Positions 1 through 9,723 of a DNA stretch of 64,000 nucleotides are shown here, one piece after another. The notes under the pieces are model-generated. The model ran no database searches. It was not told the origin of the DNA and worked only from the letters and a program-made list of their open reading frames with translations. The stretch's first letter is position 1, and each line of letters starts with the position of its first letter. Origin of the DNA: Archivesica marissinica (lineage: Eukaryota > Mollusca > Bivalvia > Venerida > Vesicomyidae); NCBI GenBank assembly GCA_014843695.1, contig CM026400.1:44236126-44300125 (forward strand), read 5' to 3'. Position numbers and translations under genes: made by a program.

Positions 1-613
1 CATAGATAATTTCAAACCAAATATTTAACAAGTCGGGTATACGAAAATTTATGGAAAGTTTAAAACATCTTAGTGGTACAATAAGGTGGGGAATCCGGGT
101 ATACGAATATTTATGGAAAGTTTAAAACATCTTAGTGGTACAACATGGTGGGGAATCCGGGTATACGAACATACGAATATTTATGGAAAGTTTCAAACAT
201 CTTAGTGATACAACATGGTGGGGAATCCGGGTATACGAATATTTATGGAAAGTTTCAAGCATCTTAGTGATACAACATGGTGGGGAATCCGGGTATACGA
301 ATATTTATGGAAAGTTTCAAGCATCTTAGTGATAAAACATGGTGTGGAATCCGGGTATACACACGTTTATTGAACGTTTCAAGCATCTTAGTGGTACAAC
401 ATGGTGGGGAATCCGGGTATACACACGTTTATTGAACGTTTCAAGCATCTTAGTGGTACAACTTGGTTGAGAATCCGGGTATACGAATATTTATGGAAAG
501 TTTAAAACATCTTAGTGATACAACATGGTGGGGAATCCGGGTATACGAACATACGAACATTTATGGAAAGGTTCAAACATCTTAGTGGTGGGGAATCCGG
601 GTATATGGAAAGC
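1..613. repeat. 62-bp minisatellite array
   Basis: About ten head-to-tail copies of a unit whose recognisable core is 'ggggaatccgggtatacga' followed by an AT-rich stretch ending in 'tggaaagttt'. Copy starts at 260 and 322 give a 62-bp period. Some copies carry an extra 'acatacga' or a variant ending 'cacacgtttattgaacg', so the array is diverged. It extends off the left edge. Short open frames inside it are repeat artefacts because 62 is not a multiple of three. It lies upstream of the exon at 637, so it is probably intronic. Confidence 0.9.
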
Positions 614-636
614 TTAAAAAACATACCTCTTTTCAG

Positions 637-776
637 TAATCCCGGGAGCTTTCCAGTCTGCCGTGCACGGTGTGATCACTGGTAAAGACTACCGCTCAGG
701 TGTTGAGACAACTCTCCGAGCCGGGGGTTGCAATGCTTCACGGGGTGGATTTATCGGCGCATGCCTGGCTGCTCAG
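637..776 (+). CDS. ADP-ribosylglycohydrolase-like, penultimate exon
   Basis: Acceptor 'ctcttttcag' precedes base 637 and donor 'gtattt' follows 776. The exon starts with two bases of a split codon and ends at a complete codon (CAG). The reading frame is open throughout, and the conserved AGGCNASRGGFIGA block, which contains the Asn and Ser/Arg residues typical of the family's late helices, lies near its centre. Confidence 0.8.
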
Positions 777-3084
777 GTATTTATCATTTATAAGTACAAG
801 TTATTGATCACATACCGTCTGACCCTATAAATATTAACAGTCTTCCATACTAATCCAGTATAATATTAACAGTCTTCCATACCAATCCAGTATAATATTA
901 ACAGTCTTCCATACTAATCCAGTATAACATTAACAGTCTTCCATACCAATCCACTATAATATTAACAGTCTTCCATACCAATCCACTATAACATTAACAG
1001 TCTTCCATACTAATCCAGTATAATATTAACAGTCTTCCATACCAATCCAGTATAATATTAACAGTCTTCCATACCAATCCACTATAATATTAACAGTCTT
1101 CCATACCAATCCACTATAATATTAACAGTCTTCCATACCAATCCAGTATAACATTAACAGTCTTCCATACCAATCCAGTATAACATTAACAGTATTCCAT
1201 ATAACATTAACAGTCTTCCATACCAATCCAGTATAACATTAACAGTCTTCCATACTAATCCAGTATAATATTAACAGTCTTCCATACTAATCCAGTATAA
1301 CATTAACAGTCTTCCATACTAATCCACTATAATATTAACAGTCTTCCATACCAATCCAGTATAACATTAACAGTCTTCCATACTAATCCACTATAATATT
1401 AACAGTCTTCCATACTAATCCACTATAATATTAACAGTCTTCCATACTAATCCACTATAACATTAACAGTCTTCCATACCAATCCACTATAACATTAACA
1501 GTCTTCCATATAACATTAACAGTCTTCCATACCAATCCACTATAACATTAACAGTCTTTCATACCAATCCACTATAACATTAACAGTCTTCCATATAACA
1601 TTAACAGTCTTCCATACCAATCCAGTAAAACATTACCAGTCTTCCATACCAATCCACTATAACATTACCAGTCTTCCATACCAATCCACTATAATATTAA
1701 CAGTCTTCCATACCAATCCACTATAATATTAACAGTCTTCCATACCAATCCACTATAACATTAACAGTCTTCCATATAACATTAACAGTCTTCCATACCA
1801 ATCCACTATAATATTAACAGTCTTCCATATAACATTAACAGTCTTCCATACCAATCCACTATAATATTAACAGTCTTCCATATAACATTAACAGTCTTCC
1901 ATACTAATCCAGTATAACATTAACAGTCTTCCATACTAATCCACTATAACATTAACAGTCTTCCATACCAATCCACTATAATATTAACAGTCTTCCATAT
2001 AACATTAACAGTCTTCCATACCAATTCACTATAATATTAACAGTCTTCCATACCAATCCACTATAACATTACCAGTCTTCCATACCAATTCACTATAATA
2101 TTAACAGTCTTCCATACCAATCCACTATAACATTAACAGTCTTCCATACTAATCCACTATAATATTAACAGTCTTCCATACCAATCCACTATAACATTAA
2201 CAGTCTTCCATACTAATCCAGTATAACATTAACAGTCTTCCATACTAATCCAGTATAACATTAACAGTCTTCCATACTAATCCAGTATAACATTAACAGT
2301 CTTCCATACCAATCCACTATAACATTAACAGTCTTCCATACCAATCCAGTATAACATTAACAGTCTTCCATACCAATCCAGTATAATATTAACAGTCTTC
2401 CATACTAATCCAGCATAATATTAACAGTCTTCCATACTAATCCAGTATAATATTAACAGTCTTCCATACTAATCCAGCATAATATTAACAGTCTTCCATA
2501 CTAATCCAGTATAATATTAGTTAGTTTATACAAATTTATGTTAGCTTCGTTTGTTAAAAAATTCTTACAATTTATATTAATCACTCTCGAGACCTGGTGG
2601 AATCCATCGCAAAGAGGAAATGTGGAATTGAAATGCCTTGCCTAAGGGCACAATCGTAACGGCTCCATAAGGACCCCGGGGCTCGAACTCCGGGCATTTC
2701 GCACCTAAAGCGAGTATTCTACTACTGCGCTATCACGACTTCCATAAGCATAATATCAGAGTCTGCAAGGCATCCAGACAATATAGTATGTCTACGTTAA
2801 TAATAATAATAAAGACTTTATTTTACGAGAGAACTCATATAATAAAAGTTAATATACCACGAGGCCCTGAGCATATATACAAATCAAATGATAGGACTAT
2901 AAGTGAAAACTGCACATTGGAATTATATAGTAATGCTAAAGCTGAAAAGTAGAGATACTATATATATACTTTTATATTTCAGCATGGACTGTCAAGTATC
3001 CCGGACAGTTGGAAAGATAAAACAATTAGGTACCCGGAAATGCTAGATCTGGCACAGAAACTCGTGCAAATCAAATTGTATTAA
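637..3084 (+). CDS. ADP-ribosylglycohydrolase (J1-crystallin-like), 3' end of gene
   Basis: Two exons, 637-776 and 2983-3084, join in phase 0 to give the C-terminal end of an ADP-ribosylglycohydrolase-fold protein. The first reads IPGAFQSAVHGVITG, then a stretch ending RAGGCNASRGGFIGACLAAQ. The second reads HGLSSIPDSWKDKT and ends in LVQIKLY followed by TAA. The order 'AGGCNASR..FIGA' then 'G..IP..W..KT' is the signature of the J1-crystallin / ADP-ribosylglycohydrolase family, which hydrolyses ADP-ribose bonds or serves as lens crystallin in some animals. The N-terminal exons lie beyond the left edge. The intron of 2.2 kb is mostly satellite. Family assignment is by motif recognition; substrate is unknown. 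Confidence 0.82.
814..2518. repeat. 32-bp satellite in the last ADP-ribosylglycohydrolase intron
   Basis: About fifty copies of a 32-bp unit containing 'attaacagtcttccata' followed by '(c/t)caatcca(c/g)ta'. Shorter variant units, in which 'ccaatccacta' is missing, are interspersed. Its left edge (814-845) reads ccgtctgaccc...attaacagtctt, nearly the same as an internal segment of the window's most abundant SINE, so the array may have grown from a SINE fragment. It occupies about three quarters of the intron. Confidence 0.93.
2521..2743 (-). mobile_element. SINE family D copy
   Basis: Reverse-strand tRNA-derived SINE. Read on the minus strand it begins at the 2743 end with 'ggaagtcgtgatagcgcagt', an RNA polymerase III A/B-box-type head, then the body 'gtgcccttaggcaaggca', and finishes with the tail leading to 'taaaataaatttg'-like sequence. 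The head B box (ggttcgag-type) is diverged. It lies between the satellite and the last exon of the ADP-ribosylglycohydrolase gene. Confidence 0.8.
2983..3084 (+). CDS. ADP-ribosylglycohydrolase-like, last exon with stop
   Basis: Acceptor 'tttatatttcag' ends at 2982. Thirty-three codons follow in phase 0, ending LVQIKLY and TAA at 3082-3084. The 'GL.SIP.SW..KT' pattern matches the conserved tail of J1-crystallin/ADP-ribosylglycohydrolase proteins, and its phase agrees with the exon ending at 776. The first clear AATAAA downstream is at about 3557, which may or may not be the polyadenylation signal. Confidence 0.82.
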   Translation, partial: HGLSSIPDSWKDKTIRYPEMLDLAQKLVQIKLY

Positions 3085-3970
3085 AATAGTGGAAAACGAA
3101 GACTCTTAGATATTGGAACACAAAAGATCTAGCATAGAATCCAGTACCGTAGCCAGAGGCAAATTTCAACCGAGGCAATCTAGGGGGTCCTGTGGCATGT
3201 TCCCGCTTAAAATTGTTGTGGATATAGAATCGATTTTCCTGCGTAGATATTCTAGCTGAATATAGTTAATTTTTATCCGCCGAATAACCGAAAAGTACAT
3301 GTGAACCGGAAGTAGATACATGTATGTTTTCGGTAATGGTCAGAAATTGATCGCCCATTTCGTAGTATTGTTTCCTATTTGTGTAAAACTACGGGAAAGG
3401 TTAGCCTGGGTGCCAGTCTGTCGATTTTTCAACTTCTGGCAAAATGACAGCCTGGGGAAACTGGATTTCCGATCGTAGCGCCATCTACTTACACCCGCTT
3501 TTATGAGGGTGTAGATTTGAAGAACAACAACTCTTCTCGACAAGATAATATAGCTAAATAAAGAAACGGAATTCTATCGGAAATCGCCGAACAGGCACGA
3601 TTATACACGATCATTTCCGAATAATTATACACGAATGCTCCCGTATACTCATTTACATTGCAAACATATAATGTCCCGTTTTTGTGTTATATCGACAAGA
3701 TGGCGGATTTTAAATATTACCGTTATATGGTAGTGGGTCGATTCGGCGTAATTGAACTAAGGACGACTTAAATATTGAGTAAATATGTCAAATCAGACGC
3801 ACATTGTACTTTTTTAAACTATGTATCGTTCCGTTGACCCGTAAACAATGGCGACCAATTATAAAGTTTATCAACACTGCAGTGCCTCGCTTTTGATTCA
3901 AGTACGTCATTAATTAAGTCACGTGCTAATAGGCCTATTAATAGGATTAATAATTTCACGAGAAACCCCA
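3085..3970. other. Non-coding gap after the ADP-ribosylglycohydrolase gene
   Basis: No gene is visible. 3150-3260 resembles 55665-55770 (both contain 'agccagaggcaaatttcaac'), so it is a dispersed repeat. 3402-3460 starts 'tagcctgggtgccagtctgt', related to the MITE termini at 42944 and 55819. The rest is AT-rich and unassigned. Confidence 0.6.
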
Positions 3971-4260
3971 CAGACGAATCTGTAGTCCAGTGGTAACACA
4001 CTTGACTGGTAATCCAGGGATCGCAGGTCCGATCCCCCGTCTGACCCTAATAAAATTAACAGTCTTTCAGATGGGACATTAAACCGAGGTCTCGTGTCGG
4101 TGCTATACACCGTGAAAGTTAAAGAACCAGATGAGACTCTGGAATGGGTCTCTGTCTGTATCATTGCACTATTCTCCAAAATCTAAAATGACTAATCTCT
4201 TCAGGAGGCGTCGCTCATATGGGCAACCGGTAGCGACGATAAATAAACGTAAAATACACC
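3971..4260 (+). mobile_element. SINE family A copy
   Basis: Near full-length tRNA-derived SINE. The head has an A box ('agtccagtggtaacac') and B box ('ggtccgatccc'); the cloverleaf-like arm places GGT in the anticodon position. The body contains 'gaccctaataaaattaacag', 'ccgaggtctcgtgtcggtgc', 'aggaggcgtcgctcatatgg' and ends with 'ataaataaacgtaaa' plus a short A/C-rich tail. This is the most abundant interspersed repeat in the window, with about twenty copies on both strands. Confidence 0.9.
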
Positions 4261-5237
4261 CGATTCTGTCGAGTATGGATCGGTTAGGGAATGAATGGGG
4301 GTTTTGTGCTTATAATTAATTGGCAATTCACTGGTAGGTTCGGATGTGCAAGTCGACTCCTGACAGAATTCAACAATCCATGTACATGATACAATTGTCA
4401 TGCCATATTCATGTCATAAAAGGATAACTGACCGTTATGCATATCAGTAATTAGTTATTTACCCATAAGACGAAGCTTCTAAAATACTATTGCATTTAGT
4501 TCATTAATTTATATTACATGTGTAGCCCAGGTCATATTTTATTATATTAAATAATTATGGATGGTACATAAATATATTCCATAACCTTGCTACCCGTAAC
4601 TCGAGTACAAGTGATCTGATTGGTTGATTTGAGATATAAACTCGCCTGAACCAACAATTGATCTGATTGGTTGATTTGAGATATAGACTCGTCTGAACCA
4701 ATCAGAAACTTGAATTGGAGAAAATCTGTATAGCCTCCAGGCAGTGCAGGGAGGTGACGTCATTGTGCAAGACACTTAAATTAATTTTACTTCTTCATTT
4801 CTTTCTTCATGAAAAAATGGATTCCACCAGGAATAAAGTCTGAAAGCGATTGCCTAATGTTGAAAGAACTTGATTCACAATCGAGTTAAATATCTTAAAT
4901 ACTTGACTAAATATTCCTCTTTGGGATTTTATTATTATATTTAGCCAATAACTGAATATTAATTTGTACGAGTATGATCAACTGATAAAGGTTGGGTATT
5001 TATGAAGAATTTGCTTTAAACTGTAACGTTAGCATTATTTGAGGTTTCACCTTCCTTGATCAGTTGAAAATACATACTACATTGTATAATGTAAAATAAT
5101 TATAATCGATACACACCAACGGGGAATAACTTGAAATAGAACACGCATCGTAATAACCACGAGTGGTCTCCCATGCAGTCTGTTCACTCGGTGGCGCAAT
5201 GTTAGTGGTTAAATATGTAACCCATAGGCGACGTTGC
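4261..5237. other. Intergenic stretch, no gene seen
   Basis: AT-rich sequence without a plausible exon. At 4610-4700 a roughly 50-bp segment containing 'tgatctgattggttgatttg' is repeated twice in tandem. Otherwise nothing recognisable. Confidence 0.55.
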
Positions 5238-5239
5238 CG

Positions 5240-5335
<96 letters not shown>

Positions 5336-5336
5336 T
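5238..5336. repeat. (GTGC)n microsatellite
   Basis: About 24 perfect tetranucleotide repeats of GTGC/TGCG. The long open frames through it on both strands (alternating Arg/Ala/Cys/Val or His/Thr/Arg) are artefacts of the repeat. Confidence 0.97.
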
Positions 5337-5544
5337 GGCTTATGCTATTGAAAGCTGGTTGTACAAGTATCACATGGTTCATCATCATTTCCTTGATATA
5401 GCTTTTCTGATCCCCCACCCCCCGGATTTTCTAACTTGTTACACATATATTATATACAATGTACATGTACATGTTGTGCTTCCGTTTCTGTTAATAAACT
5501 TTACGAGACAGATTTATGTTGTCGTCTGCTCAGCCTTCATCAGG

Positions 5545-6195
5545 GGGAAAAGGGACTGGGTGTGGGAGTGGGCTGGGTGGGGTAGTGCTGGGTGGGGGAT
5601 GAGGGAGGCTGGTGGGGAGGAGGGGTTGTGTGCGGGAGTGGGCTGGGTGGGGGAGGAGGGGGTTGGGTGGGGTAGGGGGCTGGGTGGGTGATGAAGTTTC
5701 GGAGGCTGTGTAGGGGCGTGGTGGGGAGGCTGGATGGGGAGGAGGGGTTGGGTGCGGGAGGGGCTGGGTCTTCATCAGAAAAAAGGGAGTGGGCTGGGTG
5801 GGGTAGGTGGCTGGGTGGGGAAGGAGGGGAGGCTGGTTGGGGAGGATGGGGTTGGGTTCGGGAGGGAGGGAGCTGGGTGAGGGGCTGGTGAGGTAGAGTT
5901 GGGTGGGGGAGGAGGGGAGGCTGGGTAGGGGAGGAGGGGCTGGTTGGGGAGCGGCTGGGTGGGGATGCTGAGGAGGCCGGGTAGGAGGGGCTGGGTGAGG
6001 GAGGAGGGGATGCTGGGTGTGGGGAAGGGGCTGGGTGGGGGAGGAGGGGGAGGAGGCTGGGTTGGGAGGAGGGAAGGCTGGGTAGGGGAGGAGGGGGCTG
6101 GGTGGGGGAGGATGGTGGGTGGGTAGGAGGAGAGGATGGGTGGGTGGGATAGGAGGGGTGGGGGAGGGGCTGTGTGGGGAGGGGGCGTGGTTGGG
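5545..6195. repeat. G-rich, strand-asymmetric minisatellite
   Basis: About 650 bp built from irregular repeats of GGGT, GGAGGAGGGG and GGCTGGGTGGG, with almost no C on the + strand apart from GGCTGG. Runs of three or more G recur every few bases, so it could form G-quadruplexes on the + strand. Long frames on both strands (Gly/Trp/Arg rich, or Pro/Ser/His rich) are composition artefacts. Confidence 0.9.
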
Positions 6196-6525
6196 GAGGA
6201 GGAAGACTAGGAGCCTGAAACCGCTAGTAAGGCATACTAGAGAAGGAAGATTTAAATGTTTCAAAACTTTCCTTGAAGCTTATCAACAATCTACACTATT
6301 TTATTGACTACTTCTGAAGGGGGCATTTGTCTACTGATTAGCGGACGAATATATGCAATGCTATGGACTACATAGTGTTCAAAGAATGTAGAATTATTTT
6401 ATCGAGTCGAGTATTGTATCAGTTGGCGCATACGTCCAGTTTTCAGTTCATATCCGAGGACATCTGACAAGGTTTGAGATTAGCTATTTCTTCCTTTTTC
6501 ATTAATGTTATTTATACGGTTTTTA

Positions 6526-7178
6526 CCCATTGAACACCAAGTAACTGACATGGACTGGTGCATGATATTTAACCCATTCAACACCAAGTAACTGACATGG
6601 ACTGGTGCATGATATTTAACCCATTCAACACCAAGTAACTGACATGGACTGGTGCATGATATTTAACCCATTCAACACCAAGTAACTGACATGGACTGGT
6701 GCATGATATTTAACCCATTCAACACCAAGTAACTGACATGGACTGGTGCATGATATTTAACCCATTCAACACCAAGTAACTGACATGGACTGGTGCATGA
6801 TATTTAACCCATTCAACACCAAGTAACTGACATGGACTGGTGCATGTATTTAACCATTCAACACCAGTAACTGACATGGACTGGTGCATGATATTTAACC
6901 CATTCAACACCAAGTAACTGACATGGACTGGTGCATGATATTTAACCCATTCAACACCAAGTAACTGACATGGACTGGTGCATGATATTTAATCCATTGA
7001 TCACCAAGTAACTGACATGGTCTGGTGCATGATATTTAACCCATTAAACACCAAGTAACTGACATGGACTGGTGCATGATATTTAACCCATTCAACACCA
7101 AGTAACTGACATGGACTGGTGCATGATATTTAACCCATTCAACACCAAGTAACTGACATGGACTGGTGCATGATATTT
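6526..7178. repeat. 47-bp minisatellite
   Basis: About fourteen copies of a 47-bp unit centred on 'caagtaactgacatggactg' and ending 'gatatttaac'. Successive copies at 6541 and 6588 give the period; most are nearly identical, with diverged copies near 6850 and 6990. A single reverse-oriented diverged copy of the unit lies inside a dispersed element at about 11950-12008. Confidence 0.95.
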
Positions 7179-7283
7179 TTTTACCAATACATTAATCAGA
7201 AAATTATATTTGGACCAGTTCATTTATCAAAATGGGTAATTTTGTCTATAAAATAGTAATATTACTGGCAAAAAGTGCAGATC
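7179..7283 (-). mobile_element. Central piece of a SINE-like element between two satellites
   Basis: Sequence from 'accaatacattaatcagaaa' to 'ctggcaaaaagtgcag' matches, in reverse complement, the body of the element at 11861-11960. It joins the 47-bp array on its left to the 36-bp array on its right, and both flanking repeat units resemble the neighbouring parts of that element. Confidence 0.6.
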
Positions 7284-7592
7284 CTGATGAGACGGCTCGT
7301 CACGAACACGTGCAGATCTTGATGAGACGGTTCGTCACGAAGCCTCGTGCAGATCCTGATGAGACGGCTCGTCACGAAACCCCGTGCAGATCCTGATGAG
7401 ATGGCTCGTCACGAACCCCGTGCAGATCCTGATGAGACGGTTCGTCACGAAGCCTCGTGCATATCCTGATGAGATGGCTCGTCACGAACCCCGTGCAGAT
7501 CCTGATGAGACGGTTCGTCACGAAGCCTCGTGCAGATCCTAATGAGATGGCTCGTCACGAACCCCGTGTAGATCCTGATGAAACGGCTCGTT
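7273..7592. repeat. 36-37-bp minisatellite with hammerhead-like core
   Basis: Nine copies of a unit beginning 'gtgcagatcctgatgagac' and ending with 'cgtcacgaa' plus a variable 'accc/gcctc'. Each copy contains CTGATGAG, a short hairpin (GACG/CGTC with a 3-base loop) and CGAA, recalling the hammerhead ribozyme core. However, two bases separate the hairpin from GAA, and stem III is not evident. Variation between copies is C/T in the hairpin. Confidence 0.85.
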
Positions 7593-7679
7593 TTTTTTGG
7601 ACGAATGGTCACTTTCTTTACCTGATGAAGATTTTACTCGTTCTGTGTGTCAAGGTGGAAGCAGGGAAACTATTGTATG

Positions 7680-7856
7680 TATGTTCCATTAATGTCAAAC
7701 CGCGGGGACGTAGACATGTTTTCCTGGGCAAACTTAGCCGACCTAAGTGATTAACCAGTACTAAACAATGTGGCTACATACGTGGCCTGACCGAGTATCG
7801 AACCCGGGACCGATCGATTCCAAATCCGACGCTCTACCAATGGACCACGGATGCCA
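7680..7856 (-). mobile_element. SINE family B copy
   Basis: Minus-strand SINE whose head, read from 7856 leftwards, contains 'gtggtccattggtagagcgt' and the B box 'gggttcgatac', followed by a body with 'ggtcggctaagtt'-type sequence and 'catgtctacgtccccgcg', and ends with 'ttgacattaatgga'. The related + strand copies are at 15954 and 16562. Confidence 0.75.
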
Positions 7857-8164
7857 CTATTCGACAGTTTAGCATATATATCCACCAATAGTTCAAATAA
7901 AATACAACATCACAATACTGTCTAAAGACAATTTCTCATTTCAATTTGTATCACTAATTAGTCCATAGGAAATCGATCCACAATTAATTCATGAAAACAT
8001 TTTCGATGGCCGAGAAAAACACCGCCATTTTACCAACGGAAAGTAGAGAACTGTCCTATTATTCTATGTAGACCTGACAGTGACAGTTAGGGAAGGGGTC
8101 CATATCAGGTAGGGGCGCATGTCAGATATGATGCCCATCATTTGAATAGAATAATGTCAGGTAG

Positions 8165-8280
8165 GGTACCCATGTCAAGTAGGGGGGGGGGGCAATTGCC
8201 AGGTAGGAGGCCTTGTCAAGTATGATGCTCCTGTCCGGTAGGAGCATATGTCAGTGTCAGGTAGGGGTCGGATGAGTATC
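8165..8280. repeat. Degenerate 'caggtagg' repeat
   Basis: Irregular repetition of '(t)gtcaggtagggg' motifs with a poly-G run, just upstream of the first coding exon of the EF-hand gene. Possible promoter region, but no defined element can be named. Confidence 0.4.
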
Positions 8281-8312
8281 TTCTCTACCCTATTGTCGCT
8301 ATTATTTCAGCC

Positions 8313-8359
8313 ATGAAAACCCTGTGCTTCATTCTGCTTGCGGTCTCAGTTCATCTCGG
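8313..8359 (+). CDS. EF-hand gene exon 1, signal peptide
   Basis: ATG at 8313 follows an acceptor-like 'tatttcag' at 8303-8310, so a non-coding 5' exon may precede it. It encodes MKTLCFILLAVSVHL plus two bases of a Gly codon; donor is 'gtatga'. The hydrophobic core and downstream Ala-rich region fit a secretory signal peptide. Confidence 0.8.
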
Positions 8360-9247
8360 GTATGATTTCTAGTTTCATATTATACTAGAGGACAAAGAAA
8401 ACGCACACCTACATCATATGATTAGTATTACATGAACACGAAATACGAAGGATTCCATCAAAGATATATCACATCTTTATTACAAAACACAAACTGAACA
8501 ACTAAAAATATTCCAAAATGTTTAAAACTATGTATTTATGTAATTATTGTTTTTCATGTAAAACACACTTATCCGAAGTGTGCGTTCTCTATGTCCTCTA
8601 GTATAGTTCAATTATATTTAATTATGCTATATTATGTTATATCTACAAAGATGTGGGTGAAGTTAGCAGTGAGCAGTGTACTGCCAGTGTACTGCTGGCA
8701 GTGAGCAGTGTACTGCTGTACTGCTGGCAGTGAGCAGTGTACTGATGTATTGCTAGCAGTGAGCAGTGAGTAGTGTAATCCAGCAGTGAGTTATGTATTC
8801 TAGTAGTGTATGATGTGTATATGCCAAATTTCGAAAAAGAAATAAATAAAAATAATAAAATAATAATTTTAATTTGTTACTGCCAGTGTACTGCCAGCAG
8901 TACAGCAGTACACTGGCAGTACACTGCTCACTTCACCCACATTATACAAAGTACGTACAATTGGGGCAAAAGGCAAGACGGTTCATCCCAAAACTCGTGC
9001 TACATTTATACCGTAAGTGTAATTAGATGACCGTTAGAAGAAATAAGACATTTAAAAATGTGAATCGGCTGCCAGATACAAATGTTGGGGTTTAATGTTA
9101 CATCAACAGCTTAAGTCACAGACGCTTGAGGTTTGAACAAATGGTTTTGTGTTGTTTTTTTTAAAACTTTATTTATTTTACAACGATTGCGAAGCAAGTT
9201 TTAACAACTTATATTAATCACTCTCATTGGCGCGGATGAAAGCGTAT

Positions 9248-9305
<58 letters not shown>

Positions 9306-9691
9306 TAGTTTATTATAGTGACATGTGCATTAACATATTTCAATACATACATAAATACATGAATATAGCACCCGACCCAATGGGTCTATAAGTCACCTAC
9401 ATATTAAATTGTTATACATATAAACATCATATAGAAGTCACAATGATTACATCAACAATATGATATTCAGTCATGTACATATGGTATTTATGACTGTAAT
9501 GTTAGCAATGGTAATGGTTACAACAATGATTATTATAAATTCACACCTTTATAATAAAGTTCGACTACTCGAGAGTAACTGTAAATGGACAGGTAATCAT
9601 TGTTAATATATAACTGTACACACTGAAAATAAAATCCATATACTGTGAGATCTGTAACAAATAATTAAATTCAAGTCATCATCATCATCAT

Positions 9692-9723
<32 letters not shown>

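Noticed and set aside
1..613. CRISPR-like array
   Set aside because: The repeats are directly tandem with no unique spacers, in a eukaryotic intron-rich context.
5209..5700. Long open frames rich in Arg/Ala/Cys/Val or His/Thr/Arg
   Set aside because: They arise from the (GTGC)n repeat and the adjoining G-rich tract; no start context, splice sites or family similarity.
5530..6264. 244-codon Pro/Ser/His-rich frame on the minus strand
   Set aside because: It is the complement of the G-rich minisatellite; composition alone keeps it open.
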